The notes under the pieces are model-generated. The model saw only the letters and a program-made list of their open reading frames with translations, ran no database searches and was not told where the DNA came from. From NCBI RefSeq assembly GCF_014839805.1, contig NC_051115.1:2478600-2542599 (forward strand): 64,000 nt of DNA. The letters run 5' to 3'. The translations under genes were made by a program, and so were the position numbers. Within the stretch, counting starts at the first letter, position 1. Each line of letters begins with the position of its first letter. Shown one piece after another: positions 32,047 through 43,567 of the stretch. This stretch comes from Manduca sexta (Eukaryota > Arthropoda > Insecta > Lepidoptera > Sphingidae).

Positions 32047-32252
32047 CAGTGGCGGCTCTAAACGACGCGAGGCCCCAGGCGAAAGCAAAAAAAACAGACG
32101 CGAGGCCCCGGGCAGAGTAAAAAACGTTCCCCTGTCTTAACAGTTTCGTCGGTAAGAACGTAAAAAAGGTCCTGCGAGGCACCACGCGAGGCCTCTGTAA
32201 GCGCGAGGCCCCGGGCGGCTGGCCGGTTCGCCTCCCCCAAAGGCCGCCTCTG
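32047..32252. mobile_element. hAT-type MITE
   Basis: Termini CAGTGGCGGC and GCCGCCTCTG are inverted repeats (one mismatch). Flanks CGTAGATA (32039-32046) and CGTAGATC (32253-32260) form an 8-bp target duplication with one change, the hAT signature. The interior is GC-rich with repeated 'gcgaggccccgggc'; the ORFs in it are by-products. Confidence 0.75.
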
Positions 32253-32689
32253 CGTAGATCTACTACATACATACTAGAGACTCCCAAACGTTTTTTTCTC
32301 ATTGACCTCTTTCAAAATTTTGTTGGTTCTGGTGGACTTTTTTTTGTTTCGCAAAGAGAATGTATTACTGGTAACTACCGCCCAGCAATCGCAGGGGCGT
32401 CTGGACAGTTGTGGTTACCAAGCCTTACAACCCCTATCAATATTATCTGTTTACATTGATAGGTGAAGTCGAGCCAACACTTTAGTACTTTACTATCAAA
32501 CCAGATAAATTTTCGTGGATCGCCGTTGACGAATTGTGATCCCCCATTTATTAGTCATGCCAACGTAGACCCCGTCAAGTCTCCCGTGGACCTGGGAGTG
32601 AACTTGGACCACTTTGAGAATCAATGGTATATACTCTGGTTGTATCAATTGGGCGAACACTATATTTTTTATTTGAATTTTGGATGGCG

Positions 32690-32996
32690 GTGAGTCTAGT
32701 TGGAAGTGGAACGGACTGTCCAGACGAATGTCCGCAGGTTCAAAACACAAACACACGTCTGACTTTTCTAAAGTTATGAGTATTGTTTGTGAATTATAAC
32801 TTTAACAGTAAAAGGTAAGATCGTGAACAACGTGCATACTTGAGAAGTTCTATAAGAACTTTGAGGGTAGGCATGTGAATTCAGTCAATCCCCATTAGGC
32901 CAGTGTGGTGGAGTAAGGTCCAATCCCTCTCAATAGTAGAGGAGGCCCGTGCAGGTGTGTGACAGTATATAATACAGAGCTGATATTATTATATTT
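32690..32996 (+). mobile_element. SINE family C
   Basis: Head 'gtctagttggaagtggaacg', B-box region 'caggttcaaaaca', body, and 3' end 'agagctgatattattatatt'. 32253-32689 shows nothing that I can name. Confidence 0.7.
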
Positions 32997-33009
32997 TAAC
33001 GATGCAACG

Positions 33010-33246
33010 AATCTTCGACTACAACATTCCTCAAAGACCTAACAAAATCCTATTTTTTGGAACCCCATTATAAAAATAGGTTTTCACATATTTAACGTAG
33101 GTTTCTTTGCGATGTTTTCTTACACAGTTAAAGGAAACAATAACTGATAAAAATACAAATAATTTTGAACAGTTTGAGTTGCGTTTGGATTTTGAACTTG
33201 CGGACGTTCGTCTCGGCAATCCGTTCTATTCCCAACTAGGCTATCG
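33010..33246 (-). mobile_element. SINE family C, 3'-truncated
   Basis: On the minus strand 'gatagcctagttgggaatag', 'gccgagacgaacgtccgcaa' and 'aaacatcgcaaagaaacc' match the SINE head and middle. The 3' end is decayed. Confidence 0.6.
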
Positions 33247-33275
33247 TCCGTTTCCCAATAATAGAATTTGTTTTT

Positions 33276-33582
33276 TTATTGTTTTGAAGGACGAGACGAG
33301 CTTGCTGTTCGCCTGACGGTAAGCGATAAGACCGCCCATAAACATTAGAAACACCATCCAACCTTGAATTATTGTATTGTTTGGTATTTCATTGCGGTCG
33401 CCATCTTGAGACACGAGATGTTAAGTATTCTTATGTCCAGTAATTACACTGGCTACAATTCCTTTTAAACCGGAACGCGACAGTGACTAAACCTGCTGCT
33501 TGCCGGCCAAAATAGACATTGCGGTGGTATCTACCCAGGCGGACTCTCACATATAAGACACCTACCACCTGTTTCGAAACTA
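33276..33582 (-). mobile_element. LINE 3'-tail repeat (family E), long copy
   Basis: On the minus strand it runs from 'gtaggtgtcttatatgtgag' through 'ttccggtttaaaaggaattg' and 'gcttaccgtcaggcgaacag' to 'caaaacaataaaaaaac'. This is the most complete family E copy here. Confidence 0.7.
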
Positions 33583-33689
33583 AAAACGAACAAATATTTA
33601 ACCGACGTGGGTATTGAACCAAGAACTTCACGATTTACAAATTACAGCCAAACTTTCTAGTTCAACGAGGCGATAAAAAGAACGTATAT

Positions 33690-33963
33690 TACTAGTTGAC
33701 CCGGCAGACGTTATCCCGTCTTAATTATGAATTTGCAGCGCACATTCTGTCAATCGCTACAGTTATTTCAAACAATTGACAGTTATATAAAATTAATATT
33801 TTCGTTAAGTTTTTTTAAATTTTCTAATTTTCCGCGCAATATTTTGAATTTTTTCTTTCATAAGAATCTTCTGACAACAACAAAAAAAATAGTGAAATAG
33901 GTCCAGCCGTTCACGTGTGACGGCGTGAAATGGGAATAGGGATTCATTTTTATTTATATAGAT
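33690..33963 (+). mobile_element. RTE-like family A
   Basis: It starts 'ctagttgacccggcagacg' and ends 'gggattcatttttatttata' plus 'tagat', with a few internal losses. Confidence 0.7.
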
Positions 33964-34111
33964 TACTTTAAATTAATTTACTCTTAATAAAAGTTAATTA
34001 CAATAATATTAAAAAATATTAAAATACCGGGAAAAGCTTTTTACTTAAGCTGGAAGGCAATATAATCTATATTAGAATACGTATTAATTATTTACGTAAT
34101 AGATTGAATGA

Positions 34112-34320
34112 TTTTGACTGCTTTGTTGGCGTAGTTGTATTAGGAGACGACTGCAGTGCTAATGTCTCGGGTTCCATTTCCGGCTTGGGCAAAGTGATAT
34201 TGGCTTCTTGTGCCCGTTATGGCGATATGCTCGCCCCCTATCATACCATGGGACGGAGTACATACGGCGAAAAATGGGCGCACCATTTGCGCCTCTGCCT
34301 ACACCTTCGGGGATAAAAGG
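34112..34320 (+). mobile_element. SINE family D, decayed
   Basis: 'tgttggcgtagttgtatt', 'tctcgggttccatttcc', 'gttatggcgatatgctcgcc' and 'caccttcggggataaaag' are family D blocks; it lies just past the 3' end of the minus-strand gene at 34343. Confidence 0.6.
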
Positions 34321-34342
34321 TTTGTGGGTATTATTTTAAATA

Positions 34343-36473
34343 TCAATATTCATAATCAGATTCCTCGTCTTCATACTCTTGATCCATTTTCTCCAATTTC
34401 TTACAATGTGACATCGTAGTAGACTCGACATTGAGTTCTAATATTGATTTTATTCCCGCGCTTTTTGCCATAGACAAGTGTCTATTTTTATAAGGCTTAG
34501 TCGATTTCTTTAATTGTTTACTCGATTTTAGTGTTGTTACAGTAGTGCCATAAATATCTTCTCTTTTCTTTTTGTTTTTTCCTAATAAGTCAAAGGAGAG
34601 TGGATGTTGTTGTGATGATATTTTTTTCGTATTAGGATCCCAGTAGCCGCAATCGTCGATGCAAGCGTAATTTTTCCCGCCATTTCTCATTATTCTCGAA
34701 TAAATAATGTTATTCGATGAATTGATTATTCGGAATGATATACCTTGTTGGTCAATCTGGAATCAAATTAATGACGATTTCATTTAAAATGTCTAAAATG
34801 TATGGTACTCATTTAATTTATTTTCAGTTTTGTGGACCTAATAAAGAGAAAAGAAATCGAATCTGTTTCTAAAAGTTCTGTAGTAAAGTAGAATCAAAAT
34901 ATGTAGTAGAGGGAAACCTCTTTTAAGAATAGGAATGATTTTTCAGGGCGTAGAAGAATATAAGAATAAAAAAATTGGCTACGGACTGGGTTCGTATTGA
35001 ATTTGCTTTTCAAACAGGATTGGACAATATGTTATCTCTATCTCATTGAGGCTTGGATCCCTTCGGAGGCAATGATGTCAGATAGCCGGTCTTAAAAATA
35101 AGTAATAATTTCTGCAACACCCTTGAAATGTTTTGTGCTGTCCCCACTCTGAAGTGTTATAAGGGCAGAATTAACCACATATTACTAATAAATGACGGTC
35201 ATTGTTTGATTACTCAACATACGCACACACTTACAGTATAAATAGTGGTCATTTCACAATACTCCTTTCCGTTACATATGAACGCGGGAAAATATTTAAT
35301 GTTCCTATAATCTCGTGTAATCTGCCATTTTGTTTCTATAGGGTTGTCACAACTAACGCTGAGATTCTCAAACTTTATTATAGAAGGACAGTCGTCTGTC
35401 GTGGTGTATTGAGTGTAGTATTTTGCACATATTTCGTTTTCTTCTTTTATTGAGAATATTTCGTATGGACACGGTGGTTTGTCTTCTATAGTCTGTAAGA
35501 AATTGTTTTGTTGGCCTTTGAATGTTTGGCAATCATATTAGTTAGCCAGTGAGGAACTTAGTGTAAAGCGGATCATTCGAATGAAAGAAAGAAAAACGAT
35601 TTATTTATCACAGTCGCAACATAAACACAATGTACTTTAATTACAAATAATAATTAAAAATGGCTGGTCGCGCCTGTGAGCAGTAGGTGATCATTCAGCA
35701 TTATTTTGTGATGTGCAAACCACAACACAACGCTGTTTTCAGTAGTCACCTTAACTGACTCATCAACGGGCGTTTAACTAGTTAACAAGAATAATAAAAT
35801 TAATAAAAAAAAGTTATTTAAGGTGTGAATGCATTTTTGGAAGGAGAAAAAATGATACGAAAGGACACGAATGACTAAGAAATGTGTAATATTAGAGGAT
35901 GTACCAAAGCAATCATAAAATACTCTAGATGAGAAAATTTATCTGTCGTATGGTATCTACATACTTTATAACAAATTTCAATAAAGGAAGTTACTCAATT
36001 CGGCATTTTTTGTCACTCACCCAATGACCACCACCGTGGCAGTTTGAACAGTTTCCTTTAACAATATTTTCACAAATATAACAAATAATTTTTTTATCGC
36101 CATCATGTACTAATTCCCTCCAAGTCCGCCATTTTGATCCCCTTTTGTACGTGTATTTCACTCCGTCCATTGCTAACACAAACTTAAACTCATTTTCGAC
36201 ACTATTAATTTTATTGTATTTTGTATTGTTTTCATTAATTTCATAGTGTATTATTCCGTTTAAATACACAGTGTTGTTGAACAAATATTTATCCAACAAA
36301 TTCGTTCTTTTATTTTTCAATACATTTCCCTTTTTGTTTGCAATGAACTTTTTACGAAAATTATTTTCGTTGTATGAATTGTAATCGTAGTTTGGTAAAT
36401 CTAAATCTTGGAAATTTCCGCTAATACCCATTATTAGGTATATAATAATTAATAAATTACACTTAGAAGTCAT
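34343..36473 (-). CDS. Two-exon gene, unrecognised secreted protein, 288 aa
   Basis: Exon 1 is 36473-36021 (151 codons), exon 2 is 34756-34343 (137 codons plus TGA). The donor TGG|gtgagt is near-perfect, the acceptor is 'tgattccag|ATT', and both are phase 0. Intron length is 1264 bp. Residues 1-19 (MTSKCNLLIIIYLIMGISG) are a typical signal peptide. The mature part is Asn/Tyr/Lys-rich with 'YLNGIIHYEINENN', then a Cys/His cluster CYICENIVKGNCSNCHGGGHW that ends exactly at the splice junction, then 'NYACIDDCGYWDPNTKK', a basic region, and an acidic Tyr-rich C-terminus (EYEDEESDYEY) of the kind that can be Tyr-sulfated. If the intron were retained, exon 1 would stop after nine more codons (160 aa). 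No family is recognised; I infer an extracellular, possibly lepidopteran-restricted protein. Confidence 0.72.
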
Positions 36474-39068
36474 TAACGTGGCTTACATGCTCTGAGTTTG
36501 ACGAAAAGCGGAGCCAACGTGAAGTATAAAAAAATGTAAACATTCTACTGATAACATCTGAGTTTGCATCTTTTTGATATCGCTAAAGTTCAATAGCTTG
36601 TTTGAATTTACTTAGTTGATTTAATTTTTTAATTTAAGCTAGGTTTAGTTTCATTCCCAACGCGTTCTTTTAATTTTAACCCTTATAATATCTGGTATCC
36701 GTATAAACGTATAATAAAATAATGGTACATGCCCGGCATACCAGTTAACGATTTTAGAAGTTCAATAAGCAAAAACTATCTACTTGTATAGAACCCTCTG
36801 TATTTCCACATTGAAAATTATGCGCCTTATAATTTTTTTGTAAAAAAACAATAATGATCAAATTATTATTTTTTTGTCAGGCGCTAGATTCAAATTGAAT
36901 AACAATGACAAATAATATATAATCTACTGAATAATTATGACGGTAGAAAACGCGGTATATACGCACGTCGCATTGCCAAAGAATAATAAATTTACCTAAT
37001 TTCGAAAGGCGCTGTGTCTATGCCGGCACGATTTGCATATCTTACAATATCAAACAATATTGGATCTTTCTCTCTTGCCGCAGGCTACAAGCTTTTAAAA
37101 AATAAATAAATAATAACTACTAGAAGTGTAGTCATGACGCGTCGTCCGTAGTATTCGCGATCGGCCGCGTACGGCCACTTGGCTCCTCTTTAAAGTTTCG
37201 CGGACCTCTGAAATACTTGTTTCACCGCTTAGTGCGTACCATTTAGTCGATAATATAATTAGTTGATGTATCATTGCAATAAAACTATTTAGGGTATCAT
37301 TCGTTATTATGTTAGAAGTCTATACTATCAAAACACGGAACGGGGTTATGAATGAACGACACTATCAATTGACGTACGCATCGTTCATTTCATTCGAGTC
37401 ACAATTTCTAATTTCCATTCATTTGTAACAGTATGGACGAGTGCGGTTGTGTTGTGTTTGCAACCATCGAATCCATTGTTTTTAACGTTTGACGTGTTTT
37501 AATAACGAAATATATAACGTGACATGGACAAGTGAGTCCGAAACTGTTTGTTTGTGTTTATTTTTGTGAATTTTATTTCAATTTTGTCATCATCAGCTGA
37601 TGCTCAATTCTCTGTAAGTACTTCATAATTTCTGAGTTTTATTACTTTATGCTCCCATTATTATTAATTTGTATAGTAGGTACGTTCTAACGCTACGGGC
37701 GCGGTTGGTAACGCAATAAAATGATTTTACGGTGATAAAAGCAAACTCAGGATGCGCGCATCGATACTATAAAGGGACTTCTTCACAAAGAAACTTTGTT
37801 TCGAATATGGGGCGCGGTAATCACGAAATTAATTTCATCACTCTTTATTGTCGCAGAATATAATTTTCTTTATTTAAAGATCTATTAACGAGCTGTAATT
37901 AGTGCCATTTTGTAAACACGTTTTTGTTTTCGCATTCGTGGAAATGCCAAAGGTGTTTGTACCGTACAGCCTCGCGTTTTTATTTTATTAGTTCTTTGTA
38001 ATTAGTGTGCGTGAGCCAAGTAAATACTTCTTGGTAAACGTTGTTGGTTTATTTTATTACTACGGAACTTTGTAAAGTGAGGATATTTACAGCATGTAGG
38101 ATGTATACTTTTGCCATTGCATACTTCCAAAGTCCAAACAGGCTAATAATTATATTTTAAAAGGGTATTATAAACATATTGTACATAGAAATTTCTGTTA
38201 TTTTACACAATCATCATTTAAATAGTTATTGGCAAAGAATAATTAAAATAATACAGCCTAAAAATTACTATTTTTTTTACCAAATTTTCCCTTAATACTT
38301 AGATTTTTCTATGAGATATTATACATTAAAAACTGTACACATTTACAGCCATGCAACACTTAAAAAAACACTTTATTTTCATAATTCATTCAGTAAATTT
38401 TATAAAATAATTTATAAATCAACCAGGCAACATTAAACATACAATTGAATTGGATATTGCATTGTCATTAAACTGATTAATAAATAATAAACATAATTCA
38501 TTTAATGACAACATAATAAACTTGCAATGCAATGTTAGTACAACAAAAAAATATACAACAATTTACTTTAGCTTATGGCTTTCTGAGAATTAAAAAGTTT
38601 TTCCAGGAAAATATTTTCATTGTTTAAAGCAGCATATATCACTCTAGAGTAATGTAGCTTCTTATAATGAAAGAGTTTTCAAAATTGATACAATAGTTCC
38701 AGAGTTTACTTAGCTTTTACAAACCTACTAACAAATTCAAAAATGTTTCTTCTGTATAATATTAGTATAGCCAGATGAACTGAAGAATTATCAAGTACAT
38801 AGTTTTATGAATACATTGTTCATTGTTTTAATGTTTTAATTTATTCAAATTAAATATTTTTTTAAGACAATTCAATAAGTAATTATAGTAAATTATAGCT
38901 CTGGCGGTATGGAATTGATTCCTTTGCCCATAAACAAGCTATATACATAACAACAGTTGTGATGACTGTCCCACAAGCTTTTATTGTGAAAAAAAAATGT
39001 CTTCTTCTTTTTACAAATGGCTCCGTCAAGTTAACTATGATTTTGGATATCTTGAATGGTTAGATGTT
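36474..39068. other. AT-rich stretch; only a possible 5' exon
   Basis: 36474-37130 and 37560-39068 show no ORF of coding character. 37130-37560 is less AT-rich and is described separately. It may be the large first intron of a plus-strand gene. Confidence 0.4.
37400..37531 (+). other. Possible 5' exon with strong splice donor
   Basis: 'acaagtgagtcc' at 37529-37540 is a strong 5' splice site after 'ATGGACAA'. An upstream ATG (37434) opens only a 19-codon frame. Sequence 37130-37530 is richer in CG than its surroundings. It could be a leader exon of the plus-strand gene whose coding begins at 62675; joined to that acceptor, the ATG at 37524 would give only a short upstream ORF. This is speculative. 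Confidence 0.25.
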
Positions 39069-39331
39069 AAATATTCACAAGTATATATATAAAACTTAAT
39101 CCCTATTTCCCTTGGTCACGCCACTAATTTTTTTTATTGTGTTTGTTATTGTCAGAAGGTTCTTATGAAAAAAAAAAATATTCAAAGTATTGCGCGGAAA
39201 ATTAGAAAACTTAACGAAAATATTAATTTTATATAACTGTCAATTGTTTGGAATAACTGTCAGTGATTGTCAGAATGCACGCTGCAAATTCATATTTAAG
39301 ACGGGACAATGTCTGTCTGGTCAACTAGTAA
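39069..39331 (-). mobile_element. RTE-like family A, antisense
   Basis: On the minus strand it runs from 'ctagttgaccagacagacat' to 'gtggcgtgaccaagggaaat' and 'gggattaagttttatatata', with loss of the 'cagccgttcacgcg' block. Confidence 0.7.
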
Positions 39332-39444
39332 CTTTATGAAAAGCACACATGCATGCACATGCATAGTCAGACTTAATGCCAAGGACATTCTCTCCGAGTC
39401 AACCATAGAGTGGAACTGGAGCAGAGAAAGATGGAGGCAGGTGT

Positions 39445-39811
39445 TTAAGGTGGTAGCTCAAGGTCCATTTTCATACATTTTGTTTCGGCTTTAATCTGGG
39501 TAACTAAACAAGTATTGGCAAGTAAAGAATTTAAATTCACGTCTAGTTAGTGATTAGTTCTCGCAGTTGAAAGAAAAACGTAAAAATAATTAATAATCAT
39601 GGATATTTCGGCCTTTAAAAATTAATATGACGAAATTTTAAAGGCAGAAATATCCATGATTATTAATTATTTTTACATTTTTCTTTCAACTGCGAGAACT
39701 AATCACTAACTAGACGTGAATTTAAATTCTTTACTTGCCAATACTTGTTTAGTTACCCAGATTAAAGCCGAAACAAAATGTATGAAAATGGACCTTGAGC
39801 TACCACCTTAA
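39445..39811. mobile_element. TTAA-flanked long palindromic MITE, copy 2
   Basis: TTAA at 39445-39448 and 39808-39811 bound arms starting GGTGGTAGCTCAAGGTCC and its exact complement. It is almost identical in its interior to 10101-10465, but its tips differ and still match each other. Confidence 0.85.
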
Positions 39812-40581
39812 TAACAAAGTGTTTTAGTGGTTATTGAAAGTGGTATAACTAAAACTGAACTTTTTAACTGATTTGGAAAAAATTGCTACAATCACTCTGG
39901 AAGTACATTGTAATAATAATATTTTATCATTTTTTTTAAATTGATTAATATGGCGGTCTGTGTATGATTGCTAACTGTACTATAATATATAGTATTGTAC
40001 TATATTTTGGGTCTGCATACAATATACTATTAAAGGAATATATAGTATGCAAAAATATTACATTTTCAATGCTCCTTTACATTAACTTTTGCGTAAGGGA
40101 CAATATGACGAAATTTTAAAGGCAGAAATATCCATGATTATTAATTCTTTTTACATTTTTCTTTCAACTGCGAGAACTAATCACTAACTAGACGTGAATT
40201 TAAATTCTTTACTTGCCAATACTTGTTTAGTTACCCAGATTAAAGCCGAAACAAAATGTATGAAAATGGACCTTGAGCTACCACCTTAATAACAAAGTGT
40301 TTTAGTGGTTATTGAAAGTGGTATAACTAAAACTGAACTTTTTAACTGATTTGGAAAAAATTGCTACAATCACTCTGGAAGTACATTGTAATAATAATAT
40401 TTTATCATTTTTTTTAAATTGATTAATATGGCGGTCTGTGTATGATTGCTAACTGTACTATAATATATAGTATTGTACTATATTTTGGGTCTGCATACAA
40501 TATACTATTAAAGGAATATATAGTATGCAAAAATATTACATTTTCAATGCTCCTTTACATTAACTTTTGCGTAAGGGACAA
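39626..40581 (+). repeat. 478-bp tandem duplication
   Basis: 39626-40103 and 40104-40581 are the same except for a base or so ('ttaattattttta' against 'ttaattcttttta'). The unit contains the right arm of the palindromic MITE plus 3' flank ending 'gcgtaagggacaat', so the second copy has a lone MITE arm. 40582-41000 has no supported gene. Confidence 0.88.
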
Positions 40582-41000
40582 TGTGTATCCAAACTTTTAT
40601 AAAAATAAATCAGTAACAAATATATATTTGTCTATTTTGTGCTTTTCCCGTAAAATACTATAATTATATGAAGTGTGCTGCATTTTTTATTAAATTTCCT
40701 CGATGAAATGTTGGCAACCCTAGTTTTGCAGTAATAAACATAAAAAAACATCGAATTATGACCCCCCTTTTACGAACTCGGTTAAAAATGTATGTACTTT
40801 GACGCAATCAAAGCCGCAAACTTATAACGTAATTATGGTTTGACTAATGTCCACATGTTTCTTTGTTGTGATTTCCTGCCCTATCTATACATAGTCCACT
40901 ATTGCTACACGTCTTGTGTTATGAAAATATTTGTGTTACTAGCTTTGCACGCGGTTCCGTTCGCGTTGACATCCATTTCATGTGTAAAATGTAATTTTAT

Positions 41001-41256
41001 TTAATTGCTTTGAATGACGAGAAGAGTTTGTCGTTCGCCTGATGGTAAGCGATGCTTGAATTACAAAGTGTTTGGTATTCCACTGCGCTCGCCATCCTGA
41101 GACATGAGATGTTAAGTCTTATGTCCAGTAGTTACACTGGCTACAATGTCCTTCAAACCGGAACATAACAGTGACTACACGCTTGACAGAAATAGACATT
41201 GCAGTGGTACCTACCCAGACGGACTTTCACATATGAGAGACCTACCATCAGTAATG
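41001..41256 (-). mobile_element. LINE 3'-tail repeat (family E)
   Basis: Matches 2037-2322 ('cgttcgcctgatggtaagcg', 'gacatgagatgttaagtctt', 'cacatatgagagacctacca') with a loss of the 'acgaccgcccataaacag' part. Confidence 0.65.
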
Positions 41257-41624
41257 TAGCTTCTTATTAATTAAACAATTTTCAAAATTGATAGTTTTGG
41301 AGGTTAGGACTCACACAATGTGTTCTTAGTCTTCGATAATCAGCGAAACTAAACGCGTTTTTAATCGAATTTAAAAATGGAAGAGGGTCTTAATTCGAAG
41401 TGTTTTTTTTTTTAATGTTTGATATGTCTGAATATATCGTTCATTTATCAAGCGATCTGAATAAAACTTTTTTCCTTTGAAGAATTAACTTCTAGATAGA
41501 TCCCATAGAATTTGTTTAAAAATCGGTTCCTTATGCGTAACCATATGTATGCAATTTGAATGAAGTAGGCGCGACTGACGATGGCTTGGAAATAATAAAT
41601 ATACTATTTATCCTATATTATATA

Positions 41625-41683
41625 TTGTCCCACTGCACGGGCCTCTACTACTGAGAGATTAGGCCTCAGTCCACCACGCTGAG
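41625..41683 (-). mobile_element. SINE family C, short 3' fragment
   Basis: 'attgtcccactgcacgggcc' and 'gattaggcctcagtccacca' are the reverse complement of the SINE 3' part. 41684-42403 is otherwise without a supported gene. Confidence 0.5.
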
Positions 41684-42403
41684 TGCCGGATTTATATTTT
41701 TAATAAGTGTAGGTAACTTTATTTCCGCCGCTCCATGTTAGTAGGTTTATGTATGTATGTAGGGTCCTAAAATACTTAATAATTTTCCATTTGTTTGTAT
41801 TATGGAAGGCACTAAAGTTAAATTAACGAATGATTAATTAAATCGAGTGAGCGTCTCTGAAATCTGAGCTACTAAGAGGCTGCCGCCCATAGGCCGCGGC
41901 CTATACGACCTATTCAAATATACGTATATAAATCGGCGGATAAAATATAATGATAGGTTGGTATAATATTAAAATTTTCCATCTATTCTATACAATGTTA
42001 TGTAATTGTTATTCAAGTAATTGAAACAATCTGTTTACTGAGCAATTGGCAACGATATTTGATATCAAAATTCCGATAACACACAAATAACTGCGTACGC
42101 GCATCGGCTAAGTGTAACAAACTTCTCAGCTCGAATAGGCATATTGCGTGTGCGCACGTATAAAGAACTTTGTTACATTCCATTCGCAATTGTGTTTAAT
42201 TTATAAAACTCATAAACAAATAGTTGTTGCGCGTGAGTCATTTGTTACGCACGTTTTTATTACTATTGTTTGTATACCGACATTGCAAATGAGGTCAATT
42301 TTACAGTGCTGTAACCGAGTTAAAAAAAGGAGGGAGTTTTTCAATGCGAAGTGACATTTTTCCTTTTTTTTTAGGTTTGATACTTTTTTTAATATTTATC
42401 ATT

Positions 42404-42691
42404 AACTAGCTGACCCGACAGACGTTGTATCGTCTTAACTATGAATTTGCAGCGCGCATTCTGTCAATCGCTGACAGTTATTTCAAACAATTGACAGTTA
42501 TATAAAATTAATATTTTCGTTAAGTGTTCTTTAATTTTCTAATTTTCAGGGCAATTTTTTGAATTTTTCCTTTCATAAGAACCTTCTCCTGACAAAAACA
42601 AACACAACAAAAATAGTGAATTCGGTCCAGCCGTTCACGCGTGATGGCGTGACTAAGGGAAATAGGGATTCATTTTTATATATATAGATAA
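42404..42691 (+). mobile_element. RTE-like family A, full copy
   Basis: From 'ctagctgacccgacagacg' to 'gttcacgcgtgatggcgtga' and a 'tatatatagata' tail. 42692-43085 has no supported gene. Confidence 0.72.
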
Positions 42692-43085
42692 ACAATCAAC
42701 ATTATATGTAAATGCATATCTTAATAATAGTTTGTCCTTGAAAACTGCTTGTACAGTTTGTCTGTGGGAACCTATGAATCTCTTAAACATATACCACAAA
42801 TTTTGACAATGCATTATGCATTAAAATTCCTATTTCATATCATACTTTTACATATAATTAGTTAGCACAGTCATTTATTGACGCATTTGGATTTTTCTTT
42901 TTAATCAAACGCTATAATTTCAGATTGGTCCTATAGTAATATTTTCAAAATCGATTTATTAGTTTGTTTTTTTGAACCGAAATAACTGAAATATGTCATA
43001 TGCATGTATTGTCTAAGTAAATTGCGATTTTTGCTTTCCTGTGACCGTTTTAGTTGTGTTTTTGCGTTGTTTTTTTTTTGGATAA

Positions 43086-43460
43086 TAGGGTACCGGACTA
43101 ATTTTTGTTCTTTACTATTATCAAATATTTACGTAATATAAATTATAACACAGAAGGAATTATTAAAATCCGTTAAAAAATCAACAAGTTATAAGTCTTT
43201 GAATTTCGATGGAAGGGGTAATTAACAGGAAACAGAAAAGACGAAATACGAAGACGGGAATTAAGACGCGTGCGAAAGAAAGAGATGAAGCGCTATCCCC
43301 ACATCGCGCCCAATTCTGCACATTACAATATTTTAAATATGAATTACTCGCTCATTTTTTAACCAATTTTTATGCAGTTTTCGCAGGAGAGCTTCTTTTT
43401 CGTATTATTAACCATTACATATAGAATAATGTACAAAATCAAGCATAGGCCGGTCCCCTA
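43086..43460. mobile_element. TIR DNA element family K, copy 1
   Basis: Ends TAGGGTACCGGAC and GGCCGGTCCCCTA are imperfect inverted repeats around 375 bp. The interior ('caacaagttataagtctttg', 'aatatgaattactcgctcat', 'acatatagaataatgtacaa') is nearly the same as 44861-45244. Confidence 0.78.
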
Positions 43461-43500
43461 TTATATAAAATTTATTTTGTATCTATATGTCACTGAACTA

Positions 43501-43567
43501 AACCGTCGCGACGTCGCATCGTGAAATGACGTCGCGTCATAGGACGACGCGACGCGACGTCATATCA
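43501..43567. other. Cluster of GACGTCGCG palindromes
   Basis: 'tgacgtcgcgtc' and 'gacgcgacgtca' pair within 40 bp, preceded by 'gtcgcgacgtcgc'. The CpG density is far above the AT-rich surroundings. It could be a hairpin or a repeat terminus; the other end was not found. Confidence 0.4.

Noticed and set aside
32009..32302. Overlapping minus-strand ORFs rich in Arg and Gly
   Set aside because: They are readings of the GC-rich hAT MITE at 32047-32252.
36510..36540. TATA-like sequence upstream of the secreted-protein gene
   Set aside because: On the minus strand it reads TATACTT, too weak to call.
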